From: Pithys albifrons albifrons
Lineage: Eukaryota; Chordata; Aves; Passeriformes; Thamnophilidae
Direction of reading: 5' to 3'
Assembly: GCF_047495875.1 (NCBI RefSeq)
Contig: NC_092487.1
Span: forward strand, 124,001-188,000
Length of the DNA stretch: 64,000 nucleotides
The position numbers and the translations under genes were made by a program. Positions 56,501-64,000 of the stretch are shown piece after piece. Numbering within the stretch: the stretch's first letter is position 1; each line of letters starts with the position of its first letter. The notes under the pieces are model-generated. The model saw only the letters and a program-made list of their open reading frames with translations, was not told where the DNA came from and made no database searches.

Positions 56501-57332
56501 TGGACCTGTGACCAGGTGCACCACCAGGTGTGTGAGGCCCTGCTGCTGCTGCTGCAAAGTGACTGAGTGCACCAGGAGATGTGTGGAGCCCTGTTGCCAG
56601 GAGGTCACCAAGTGCACCACCACGTGCCAAGACCCCTGTTGCCAGGTCACCAAGTGCACCACCACGTGCCAAGACCCCTGTTGTGTGACCAGCTGTGCCA
56701 CCACATGCCAAGATCCCTGTTGCCAGGTCACCAAGTGCACCACCACGTGCCAAGACCCCTGTTGTGTGACCAGCTGTGCCACCACGTGCCAAGACCCCTG
56801 TTGCCAGGAGGTCACCAAGTGCACCACAACATGTGTGGATCCCTGTTGCCAGGAGGTCACCAAGTGCATCACCACGTGCCAAGATCCCTGTTGTGTGACC
56901 AGCTGTGCCACCACATGCCAAGATCCCTGTTGCCAGGAGGTCACCAAGTGCACCACGACATGTGTTGATCCCTGTTGTCAGGAGGTCACCAAGTGCATCA
57001 CCACATGCCAGGATCCCTGTTGTGTGACCAGCTGTGCCACCATGTGCCAAGATCCCTGTTGCCAGGTCACCAAGTGCACCACCACGTGCCAAGATCCCTG
57101 TTGCCAGGAGGTCACCAAGTGCATCACCACCTGCCAAGATCCCTGCTGTGTCACCAGCTGTGCCACCAGGTGTTTGGATCCCTGCTGTGTGACCAAGCGT
57201 GTGGAGTCCCGTGCCACCCCCTGTGTCACCCAGGTGTCCCCAGCCTGTCTGGGGGTGCCCACCCCTGCCTGTGCCCAGCGCTGCTCCACCAGCTGCACCA
57301 ACATCCGCTCCAGGAAATCCCGAGGTCTCTGA
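53592..57332 (+). CDS. EDCRP: EDCRP, epidermal differentiation cysteine-rich protein
   Basis: Structural protein of the avian EDC; EDCRP is known as a Cys-rich repeat protein of feather-forming and cornifying cells, likely disulfide-cross-linked. Single coding exon starting 19 nt after the acceptor at 53572; 1,246 aa. Residues 1 to about 95 are non-repeat, with scattered Cys and Pro (MRRQNGCPLSQLCIPPP). Residues about 95-1200 are tandem repeats built from two unit lengths, 15 aa (CTTTCQDPCCQEVTK) and 13 aa (CATTCQDPCCVTS or CTTKCVDPCGVTR), with Cys making up about 27-31 percent of a unit. The C-terminal 45 or so residues are basic and Ser/Thr-rich, ending RSRKSRGL. An irregular Lys/Gly segment (KKGAKGSPKGVE) breaks the array near residue 738. 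The frame is intact across 3.3 kb of repeats. Name assigned from composition, repeat motif and locus; a related Cys-rich EDC paralogue is the alternative. Confidence 0.88.
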   Translation: MRRQNGCPLSQLCIPPPAVLVRSFPVKSRLDSCGTACNFQQSFCVPSRANPCRYTRVAPGTTTYLSLGGLGVAQAARQRGPCGLAVSTTCVPPCCQGVTRCTTRCVDPCCQEVTRCTTTCQDPCCVTSCATTCQDPCCVTSCATTCQDQCCQEVTKCATACQDPCCQEVTKCTTTCQDPCCVTSCATTCQDSCCQEVTKCTTTCQDPCCQEVTKCTTTCQDPCGVTSCATTCQDSCCQEVTKCTTTCQDPCCQEVTKCTTTCQDSCCQEVTKCTTTCVDPCCKEVTKCTTKCVDPCGVTRCTTKCVDPCGVTRCTTKCVDPCGVTRCTTKCVDPCGVTRCTTKCVDPCCKEVTKCTKTCVDPCCQEVTKCITTCQDPCCVTSCATTCQDPCCKEVTKCTTTCQDPCCVTKCTTTCQDSCCQELTKCTTTCVDPCCVTRCTTKCVDPCCKEVTKCTTTCVDPCCQEVTKCITTCQDPCCQEVTKCTTTCQDPCCVTKCTTTCQDSCCQELTKCTTTCVDPCSKEVTKCITTCQDPCCVTSCATTCQDPCCQVTKCTTTCQDPCCQEVTKCITTCQDPCGVTRCTTRCVDPCCQEVTKSITTCQDPCGVTRCATRCVDPCCVTRCTTRCVDPCCQEVTKCTTRCVDPCCQEVTKCITTCQDPCCREVTKCTTRCVDPCCQEVTKCITTRCVDPCCQEVTKCITTRCVDPCYCKKVTKCSTKCVDPCCKKVTKCSTKCVDPCYKKGAKGSPKGVELCCKKVTKRSSRCVDPCCDRVTKCTTRCVDPCCDRVTKCITTCQDPCCREVTKCITTCQDPCGVTRCTTRCVDPCCQEVTKSITTCQDPCCVTRCATTCVDPCCKEVTKCTTRCVDPCCQEVTKCITTCQDPCCVTRCTTRCVDPCCQEVTKCITTCQDPCCQEVTKCVTTCQDPCCVTRCTTRCVDPCCGPVTRCTTRCVDPCCVTRCATRCVDPCCGPVTRCTTRCVRPCCCCCKVTECTRRCVEPCCQEVTKCTTTCQDPCCQVTKCTTTCQDPCCVTSCATTCQDPCCQVTKCTTTCQDPCCVTSCATTCQDPCCQEVTKCTTTCVDPCCQEVTKCITTCQDPCCVTSCATTCQDPCCQEVTKCTTTCVDPCCQEVTKCITTCQDPCCVTSCATMCQDPCCQVTKCTTTCQDPCCQEVTKCITTCQDPCCVTSCATRCLDPCCVTKRVESRATPCVTQVSPACLGVPTPACAQRCSTSCTNIRSRKSRGL
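53870..57200 (+). repeat. EDCRP: Coding tandem array of 39- and 45-bp units in EDCRP
   Basis: Units centred on TGCCAAGATCCCTGTTGT or GTGTGGATCCCTGTTGCC. Runs of the same subtype occur, for example five consecutive GTGTGGATCCCTGTGGTGTG units at about 54464-54625. All length differences are multiples of three. The antisense strand is also open for most of the exon, a by-product of repeat composition. Confidence 0.9.
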
Positions 57333-57700
57333 AGGCACCTCCTGGTGGGATCCCAAGGACACTCCACTCCCTGTGGAGTCTCCAAAGTCTGAGGGATGAC
57401 AAAGGTTTGTAGATCCCCGAGTGTCTTCCTCCCATCTTCGTTTTCCTGCTCTGGGAAGAGTTGAATCCTCTGATGGTTCTCCTGACTTTCCTCATCATTC
57501 CTGGTGGATTTACCTTCAGAAAGTGCCTTTTCTTGAACGTGTAACCGAGAGCTTTTGTGCCCTCAGGAATTATTGCCTGGGAGAAAGAGCCTGTACCTCC
57601 TCCTTGTGCTGATGTGGCTGGAGGAATGTCTTTGTTTGTCCTTTCTTGTCACCTTCTCCTTTCCATGTACGAATAAAACAAATGGTCTTGGCACCTCCAG
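57333..57700 (+). other. EDCRP: EDCRP 3'UTR with poly(A) signal
   Basis: Unique sequence after the stop, with AATAAA at 57672-57677 (CGAATAAAACAAATGG), giving a 3'UTR of about 360 nt. Confidence 0.8.
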
Positions 57701-57849
57701 CGTTTCCTTCACTTCTCCATCCCTCCAGACTCACAGTCCATCCTTATCATTCCTTCCTAAAATCCCACCATCTGTAGGGTGGCAGGTCCTTCTAGAAGGT
57801 TTGGGAAGGTCTAAGGCAGTAGCTGGAGATCTGAGACTCATCTTGGACC

Positions 57850-58260
57850 AGAGAATTGTGGAATATCCTGAGTTGGAAGAGACCACAAGGATTGAGTCCA
57901 AGTCCTGGCCTGGCACAGACACCCCAACAATCCCACCCTGTCCTGTTGTCCAAACTCTTCTGGAGCTCTGGCAGCTTTGGGGCTGTGCCCAAACCCTGGG
58001 GAGCCTGGGCAGTGCCCACCACCCTCTGGGGGAAGAATCTTGTCATGAGCTCCACCAAAATCTGCCCTGGGGAGCCTGGGCAGTGCCCACCACCCTCTGG
58101 GGGAAGAACCTTCTGATCCAACCTAACCCTGGTCAGTGCCCACCACCTTCTGATCCAACCTAACCCTGGTCAGTGCCCACCACCCTCTGGGGGAAGAATC
58201 TTCTCCTGATACCCAACCTAACCCTGCCCTGGCACAGCTCCAGGTATTCCAGAGTCCTGT
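57850..58260 (-). mobile_element. CR1-like 3' fragment with a duplicated tail
   Basis: Minus-strand CR1-type ending (AATTGTGGAATATCCTGAGT, TTGGAAGAGACCACAAGGAT) of a different subfamily from the other copies. The block GAGCCTGGGCAGTGCCCACC with CCTCTGGGGGAAGAA is present two to four times at 58000-58200. Confidence 0.65.
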
Positions 58261-58359
58261 CCCTGGTCACAGGGATATTCCTGGGAGAGGGGAAGGTGCC
58301 CATCCTGAGGAAACACCACCCCTGCATGGGTGAAAAAAGGCTTTGAAACCCCCAAAAGT

Positions 58360-59715
58360 GGCTTTTCAAAGTGCTCCTTTGAAGGGTCACCCCAAAGCTC
58401 CCCTTTGAAGGGTCATCCCAAAACTCCCCTTTGAAGGGTCACCCCAAAGCTCTCCTTGAAAGGCCATCCCAAAGGTCCCCTTAAAAGGGTTGCCACAAAT
58501 TCCCCTTAAAAGGGTCACCCCAAACCTCCCCTTTGAAAGGTCACCCCAAAACTCCCCTTTGAAGGGCCAACCCAAAGCTCTCCTTGAAAGGCCACCCCAA
58601 AGGTCCCCTTAAAAGGCCACCCCAAAGCTCCCCTTTGAAGGGTCACCCCAAAGCTCCTCTTTGAAGGTTCACCCCAAACTCCCCTTTGAAGGATCACCCC
58701 AAAGATCCCCTTTGAAGGGTCACCCCAAAGCTCCTCTTTGAAAGGCCACCCAAAACTCAACTCCCCTTTGAAGGGTCACCCAAAGCTTCCCTTAAAAGGG
58801 CCACCCCAAAACTCCCCTTAAAAGGGTCACCCCAAAGCTCCTCTTTGAAGGGCCACCCCAAAATTTCTCTTTAAAGGGTTACCTCAAAGCTCTCCTTGAA
58901 AGGCCACCCCAAAGCTCCCCTTAAAAGTGTCACCCCAAAACTCTCCTTTGAAAGGTCACCCCAGAGCTCCCCTTTGAAGGGTCACCCCAAAGATCCCTTT
59001 TGAAGGGTCACCCCAAAACTCCCCTTTGAAGGGTCACCCCAAAACTCCCCATTGAAGGGTCACCCCAAACTCCCCTTTGAAGGCCCACCCAAAGCTCCCC
59101 TTAAAAGGGTCACCCCAAACTCCCCTTAAAAGGGTCACCCCAAAGATCCCCTTTGAGGGGTCACCCCAAAGCTCCTCTTAAAAGGGTCACCCCAAATTCC
59201 CCTTAAAAGGGTCACCCCAAAGCTCCTCTTTAAAAGGCCACCCCAAAACTCCCCTTAAAATGGTCACCCCAAACTCCCCTTTGAAAGGCCACCCCAAACC
59301 TCTCCTTTGAAGGATCACCCCAAACTCCCCTTTGAAGGGTCACCCAAAGCTCCCCTTAAAAGGGTCACCCCAAAACTCCCCTTTGAAGGGTCACCCCAAA
59401 GCTCCTCTTTGAGGGACCACCCCAAAGCTCCCCTTTGAAGGATCACCCCAAACTCCCCTTTGAAGGGTCACCCCAAAACTCCCCTTAAAAGGGTCACCCC
59501 AAACCTCCCCTTTGAAGGGTCACCCAAAGCTCCCCTTAAAAGGGTCACCCCAGAGCTCCCCTTTGAAGGACCACCCCAAAGCTCCCCTTTGAAGGACCAC
59601 CCCAAAGCTCCTCTTTGAAGGACCACCCCAGAGCTCCCCTTTGAAGGACCACCCCAAAGCTCCCCTTTGAAGGACCACCCCAGAGCTCCCCTTTGAAGGG
59701 TCACCCCAAACCTCC
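58360..59715. repeat. 26-bp minisatellite
   Basis: About 50 copies of a 26-bp unit (CCCCAAAGCTCCCCTTTGAA followed by GGGTCA) with CTTAAAAGGG and CTTGAAAGGCC variants. Open frames on the minus strand (FKGELWGDPSKG type) are translations of the unit. Confidence 0.95.
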
Positions 59716-60520
59716 CCTCTCCTCCTCCTCAGCCCCAAATCTGCTGGAAAACAGGAGTCAGGAACACCCTCCGGGACCCCAAATCAGCCCAGGGTTGAGC
59801 TGTGCAGGTTTGCAGAGCAGAGACCGCACAGAGCAGGGATGGGCTGAGCAAATCCCTCTTGGAATGTTGGAGGAGGAGACGGTGTGGGGGTGGCAGCAGA
59901 CAGGGGTGTGACTGTCTGGTGGCTCCTTTAGAGACACCCCAGGGCACGGGGCTGGTGACACCCTTGGAATGATCCCCGTGTCACCTCAGGAAGAGGAGCC
60001 AACAAGGGTGGGAAGTGCCGAATCCCACCCGATGGACGTGGAGTTGGGGACATTTTGGCCTCAGAACTCCCCTCTTTGCATCCTCCTCTCTCAGCAGTTT
60101 GGGGCAGATCAACACAAACAATCACAAATTCTCTCTGGGGAGGTGGAATTTTACCCCCCCCAAAACTCTTTTAAAACTCATGAAATTTTCTGTGCAAACG
60201 ACAATTTCCTTTGTCCCCAAACCGAATGGAAAAAAAAAAAACAACTTTCTGGGAATGAAGGAACTGCAGGTGGAAAAAGTGACATCCGGGTCAGATTTTT
60301 TTCCCCATTCAGAGCAGATTTTCCCTTCTCGTGGCGTGATATTTAATCCTCCACACGAACAGGGGAAATCTCAGAGCAACAAAGGGGCAGAACTTTCATT
60401 TCCAGGTGGTGCTGGAGGGAGAGAAAAAGGGATCCCTCCACCCCTGGATGTTCAAACTGTCCTAAAATCGCTGCTCAGAGGAAGAAAAAGCAGCAAAATT
60501 ACAGGTTTTGTTCTGGCTGG
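59715..60520. other. Unique spacer, no gene seen
   Basis: About 800 bp of non-repetitive DNA with poly(A) runs near 60230. The longest frames (125 and 172 aa, plus strand) overlap each other, lack motifs and have no promoter or splice context, so none is called. Confidence 0.4.
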
Positions 60521-60524
60521 CAAA

Positions 60525-60850
60525 GTGCTCTGAGCTCTGAAATGTGGCCCTGGCAGATCAAGGTAGAGTTTTATATAATAAAGTAAAAAAAAACGAGAAA
60601 AAGCTGCTCTGAGCTCTGAAATGTGGCCCTGGCAGATCAAGGTAGAGTTTTATATAATAAAGTAAAAAAAAAAAACACGAGAAAAAGCTGCTCTGAGCTC
60701 TGAAATGTGGCCCTGGCAGATCAAGGTAGAGTTTTATATAATAAAGTAAAAAAAAAAAGGAGAAAAAGCTGCTCTGAGCTCTGAAATGTGGCCCTGGCAG
60801 ATCAAGGTACAGTTTTATACAATAAAGTAAAAATAAAAACAACGAGAAAA
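60525..60850. repeat. Four-copy ~78-bp tandem repeat with A-rich segment
   Basis: Unit: CTCTGAGCTCTGAAATGTGG, CCCTGGCAGATCAAGGTAGA, GTTTTATATAATAAAGTAAA followed by A8-A13 and GAGAAAAAGCTG. Copies differ mainly in the length of the A run. Confidence 0.93.
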
Positions 60851-61425
60851 AGCAGATTCCTTTCCTAAAACGCTGAGAAAAATCGAAGCGAATCTTTGCA
60901 ACGCTCCAGAGGCACGAGATAAAACAGCTCAGGCATTTTTCCCCTGACCACAGGGAGTTCCTCTTTAATTAGTCAGAGGCTCATTAGTCATTCATTCCTC
61001 CCTGAGCATTCACCTTCCTGAGTAAACAGGAAAAAGGGGTCGGATTTGGGCTCGTCTGGCCCCAGAAGGGATGAGCTCATTCCTTGAGCAAATAGTCCCT
61101 TGGGCACGGACCAGATGAGCCACTTTGTCCTCATGTGAGGCCAATTGTGGTGCCCACTCAGCCCCCTTGGCATCCCAGCTATGCCCAAAGCTGCAGGAAG
61201 GGTGGGCAGGAGGGAGGGCTGACCCACCTGGATCCCACCGTGCCCAGGTGGTTGTGGTGGGGAATGAGGAGAGGGGAAAGTTGGGTGTGATGGAGCCCCA
61301 GATTGTAACAGGAAGGAAGTGCAGGAGGGATGGGAAGGTTTTGCCAGGCTGAGAAAATGGGGAGAATCCCTGAATTGTGGGAAAAGCTTTTCCAGCAAAA
61401 TAAGAGTCCTGGGCAATGGTTGTCC
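60850..61425. other. Unique spacer, no gene seen
   Basis: Ordinary single-copy sequence. No reading frame, RNA gene or repeat could be supported. Confidence 0.4.
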
Positions 61426-61429
61426 CTCA

Positions 61430-62445
61430 TGGGCAGAGAGACATTGAGGGGCTGGAGCAGCAGAAGGAGGGTCTGGAGAACTCCTGAGGGAGCTGGGGGG
61501 GCTCAGCCTGGAGAAAAGGAGGCTGAGGGGGGACCTTCTGGCTCTGCAATCCCTGAGGGATCCAGGGCAAGGGTGGGATCTTCTGCCAGGGAAGAGGGAC
61601 AGGCCAAGGGCAAGGGTGGGATCTTCTGCCAGGGAACAGGGACAGGCCAAGGGCAAAGGGTGGGATCTTCTGCCAGGGAAGAGGGACAGGCCAAGGGCAA
61701 GGGTGGGATCTTCTGCCAGGGGGGACCTTCTGGCTCTCTGCAACTCCCTGATGGATCCAAATGGGTTTGGTGAGCAGGAGCTCCCCAGGGATGGACATGA
61801 AGGGGAGGAGAGACCCAGGAGGGTTCCCATGGTGTGGAAAGAGGGAAGAAAACCAAAGAGGAAAGATGAGAGTCTTGTGGTGGGTGTTTATGGTCCAAGA
61901 GAGACACTGAGGGGCTGGAGCTTGGCCAAGGATGAGAACGGGGCTGGAGCAGCAGGAGGAGGGTCTGGAGAACTCCTGAGGGAGCTGGGGGGGCTCAGCC
62001 TGGAGAAAAGGAGGCTCAGGGGGGACCTTCTGGCTCTGCAATCCCTGAGGGATCCAGGGCAAGGGTGGGATCTTCTGCCAGGGAACAGGGACAGGCCAAG
62101 GGCAAGGGTGGGATCTTCTGCCAGGGAACAGGGACAGGCCAAGGGCAAGGGTGGGATCTTCTGCCAGGGAAGAGGGACAGGCCAAGGGCAAAGGGTCTCA
62201 GGCTGTGCCAGGGGAGGGGCAGGTGGGACATGAGGAGGAATTTCTTTGTGGAAAGGGTGGGGAGGCCTTGGAAGGGGCTGCCCAGGGAGGGGGTGGAGTC
62301 CCCACCCCTGGAGGTTTCCAAGGAACCCCTGGAGGTGGCACTGAGTGACGAGGTGGGGATGGGGCACAGGGTGGGCTTGATGACCATGGAGGGCTTTTCC
62401 CACCTCAGGGACTCTGGGCCATGGGATGCTGCACACAAACCAAAA
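61430..62445 (+). mobile_element. Composite CR1 element, CR1a-X-CR1b (copy 4)
   Basis: CR1a at about 61435-61720 with four 43-bp copies, X spacer at about 61720-61905 (GAGCAGGAGCTCCCCAGGG, GGAAGAAAACCAAAGAGG), CR1b at about 61905-62445 with three 43-bp copies and the complete CR1 tail (GGTGGGCTTGATGACCATGG). Arrangement and internal landmarks match the copies at 6.4 and 37.6 kb. Confidence 0.83.
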
Positions 62446-63590
62446 GAAGTCCCTGTTTCCAAGCAGTGCTGGTGCCACAGAGCAAGGAAGGTCATGTAGG
62501 AGGCTCTTGGGTAAACCAAGGGCTGTAAAACATCCAGCTGGATCCTCTTTTAAACCAAATTTCTCAGCAGTCCATTAAATGGTTGGGTTTTTCTCCTTCT
62601 CCACCTTTGGTAGCTCTTCATGCTGGAACACAAAGTGTCCATTGGGTTATTGGGAGCTAAAAATGCTGCCCATGTGGTTTTGGAGTGAGTTTTTCCCAGA
62701 TCTCCTCCTGGGCAGCAGAATTTGGTGCTCAGGGGACAGCTCTGCTGCAGCCCCACCACAAACCTCTGGACACAAAGTGGAGGCCACCAAAGGATGTTGC
62801 TGTGGGGTCTTGACTCACTGACATTTGACATGATGAGTCCGAGGACCAAATTGCTCATAAATGTAATGAGAGATCCACAAATGAGTGTCAATTAAGAGCA
62901 ATAATAATCCAGGTCTGACGTTCCCACGTCGTAGAAACCCAGAGCAGTTTATGGGTCCTTTTAGAAGACCATTTCTTACCAATCAAACATAACAACAGGG
63001 TGGAAAATCACTCACTGTGGCCAGGGAGGTGCAGGGCTGGTCCTCAGGGATGGTTTTGGAGGTGAGTCTGGAGCTGAGGAGACACCAAGAACTGTCCAAA
63101 CAGGGCTTTGAGATGCTCCTCAGCAAGATAAGTGCAAGATAAGTGTTGGAGGCTGCTGAGAGGGCACCTCGAAGTGCTGGAAGACAATTTCCTCACCCAG
63201 CAGCTCCAGGAGGAAGAGATGGCAAGAGATTCATCTGCCTGAATATTCCACCTCTAAATCCAAGCCAGCTCTGCTCGTTTTCTGATGCAACCCCAGGAGT
63301 TCCTCCACCCCTTGAGCCAGAGGTTTGAGAGGAGCAAACCACGTTCTCGTCATCCCTCAAACCCTCCAGGGCTTTGGAGCCTTCAGGGGAGGAACCTCAC
63401 ATGGGGTGCTGAGTCTGTGGAAAGGCTGAGCCACCCGTGAGGTGCTGCTGGGAGGATGTCAGGTGCAAATCCAGCAGCTCACGTGGGCTCAGGGCAGGAA
63501 TTCCAGGGTAAACACCGGGAAAAAACCCGGGGTTGACTCCTGGAATTCTCCTCCGTGGCTCCTGGTTTGGAACGTAAACAGGATGAGCAG
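62445..63590. other. Unique region, no gene seen
   Basis: About 1.15 kb of single-copy DNA; short frames only. AT-richer and with TAAT cores (GTGTCAATTAAGAGCAATAA) around 62890. No splice or promoter signals that I can support. Confidence 0.4.
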
Positions 63591-63596
63591 CTCGTG

Positions 63597-63790
63597 CTCA
63601 AGGGGTTGGGTGGGTTGGACTGGGTTGGATTGGGTTGGGTTGGGTTGGGTTGGGTGGGTTGGGCTGGGTGGGTTGGGCTGGGTGGGTTTGGTTGGGTGGG
63701 TTTGGCTGGGTGGGTTTGGCTGGGTGGGTTTGGTTGGGTGGGTTTGGTTGGGTGGGTTTGGCTGGGTGGGTTTGGTTGGGTCAGTTGGGT
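63597..63790. repeat. G/T-rich 15-bp minisatellite
   Basis: Begins as GGGTT/GGGTTGG repetition (63600-63655) and continues as about nine copies of GTGGGTTTGGCTGGG or GTGGGTTTGGTTGGG. It resembles degenerate telomere-like sequence but never reads TTAGGG. Long G-run content on the plus strand. Confidence 0.92.
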
Positions 63791-63875
63791 TTTTGCAGCA
63801 TCAAGTGGAGGTTGATGATGACATTCCACCTCTGTGGAGTATCTTGGAGGGTTTTCCATGCTCTGTAGCCCAGTT

Positions 63876-64000
63876 ATCACAGAATAATTGAATCAGACTC
63901 ATCTGGGTTGGAAGAGACCTCTGAGATCATCAAGTCCAACCCTTGGTCCAACCCCACTGAGATCACCAGCCCAGGGCACTCAGTGCCACCTCCAGTGTCA
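63876..64000 (-). mobile_element. CR1 3' tail, cut by window end
   Basis: Minus-strand CR1 ending: CACAGAATAATTGAATCA, GGTTGGAAGAGACCTCTGAG, ATCATCAAGTCCAACCCTTG, then AGTGCCACCTCCAG. It continues beyond the window. Confidence 0.75.

Noticed and set aside
53415..57362. 1,315-aa open frame antisense to EDCRP (Gly/His/Leu-rich repeats)
   Set aside because: It mirrors the EDCRP coding repeat; unit lengths divisible by three keep the antisense open. No promoter, EDC-type splice acceptor or sensible protein composition in that direction.
63597..63790. Interstitial telomeric repeat
   Set aside because: The vertebrate telomere hexamer TTAGGG does not occur; the period is 15 bp.

Overview
This window is animal nuclear DNA, almost certainly from a songbird (passerine). 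It has vertebrate exon-intron genes, many chicken-repeat-1 (CR1) LINE 3' ends, and at 26.7-26.8 kb a tRNA-Ile-headed SINE with a CR1-like tail, which is the architecture of the passerine family TguSINE1. The gene content is one flank of the avian epidermal differentiation complex (EDC), which in chicken lies on microchromosome 25. The GC-rich, minisatellite-packed DNA fits a microchromosome.

Layout: (1) 1-6.15 kb, + strand: the last five coding exons and 3'UTR of COPA (coatomer alpha), the housekeeping neighbour. (2) 7.4-13.1 kb, - strand: S100A11, three exons, with a 4.2-kb first intron made of minisatellites. (3) 13.2-16.0 kb: a pyrimidine tract, a 30-bp array and a 71-bp array. (4) 16.0-27.7 kb, - strand: an S100-fused-type gene, scaffoldin (trichohyalin-like, SCFN), with two small 5' exons, a TATA box and one giant exon encoding about 19 repeats of 110 aa. 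(5) 28-44.8 kb: no recognised gene. This stretch holds three AT-only islands, an octamer/homeobox-motif block present as tandem copies, CR1 copies and minisatellites. (6) 46.2-48.4 kb, - strand: a Cys/Pro-rich EDC-type gene I cannot name, whose reading frame is split by CR1-derived DNA. (7) 51.3-57.7 kb, + strand: EDCRP, with a TATA promoter, non-coding exon 1, a minisatellite-filled intron and a 1,246-aa Cys-rich repeat exon. (8) 57.7-64 kb: no recognised gene, only CR1 and tandem repeats.

The EDC genes share one plan: TATA box, short non-coding exon 1, then an exon starting about 20 nt (EDC genes) or 4 nt (SCFN) before the ATG. Their products are structural proteins of cornified skin, beak, claw and feather. 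S100A11 is a calcium-binding protein and cornified-envelope component. Scaffoldin is a calcium-binding-domain-headed scaffold. The Cys-rich proteins are expected to be cross-linked by disulfides during cornification. The unnamed gene and EDCRP are transcribed divergently from a shared 3-kb interval.

Tandem repeats fill nearly every intron and intergenic space. Many are traceable to CR1 3' ends, and several intronic arrays have units that look like 3' splice sites. Most other open reading frames in the window are translations of these repeats and were not annotated as genes.
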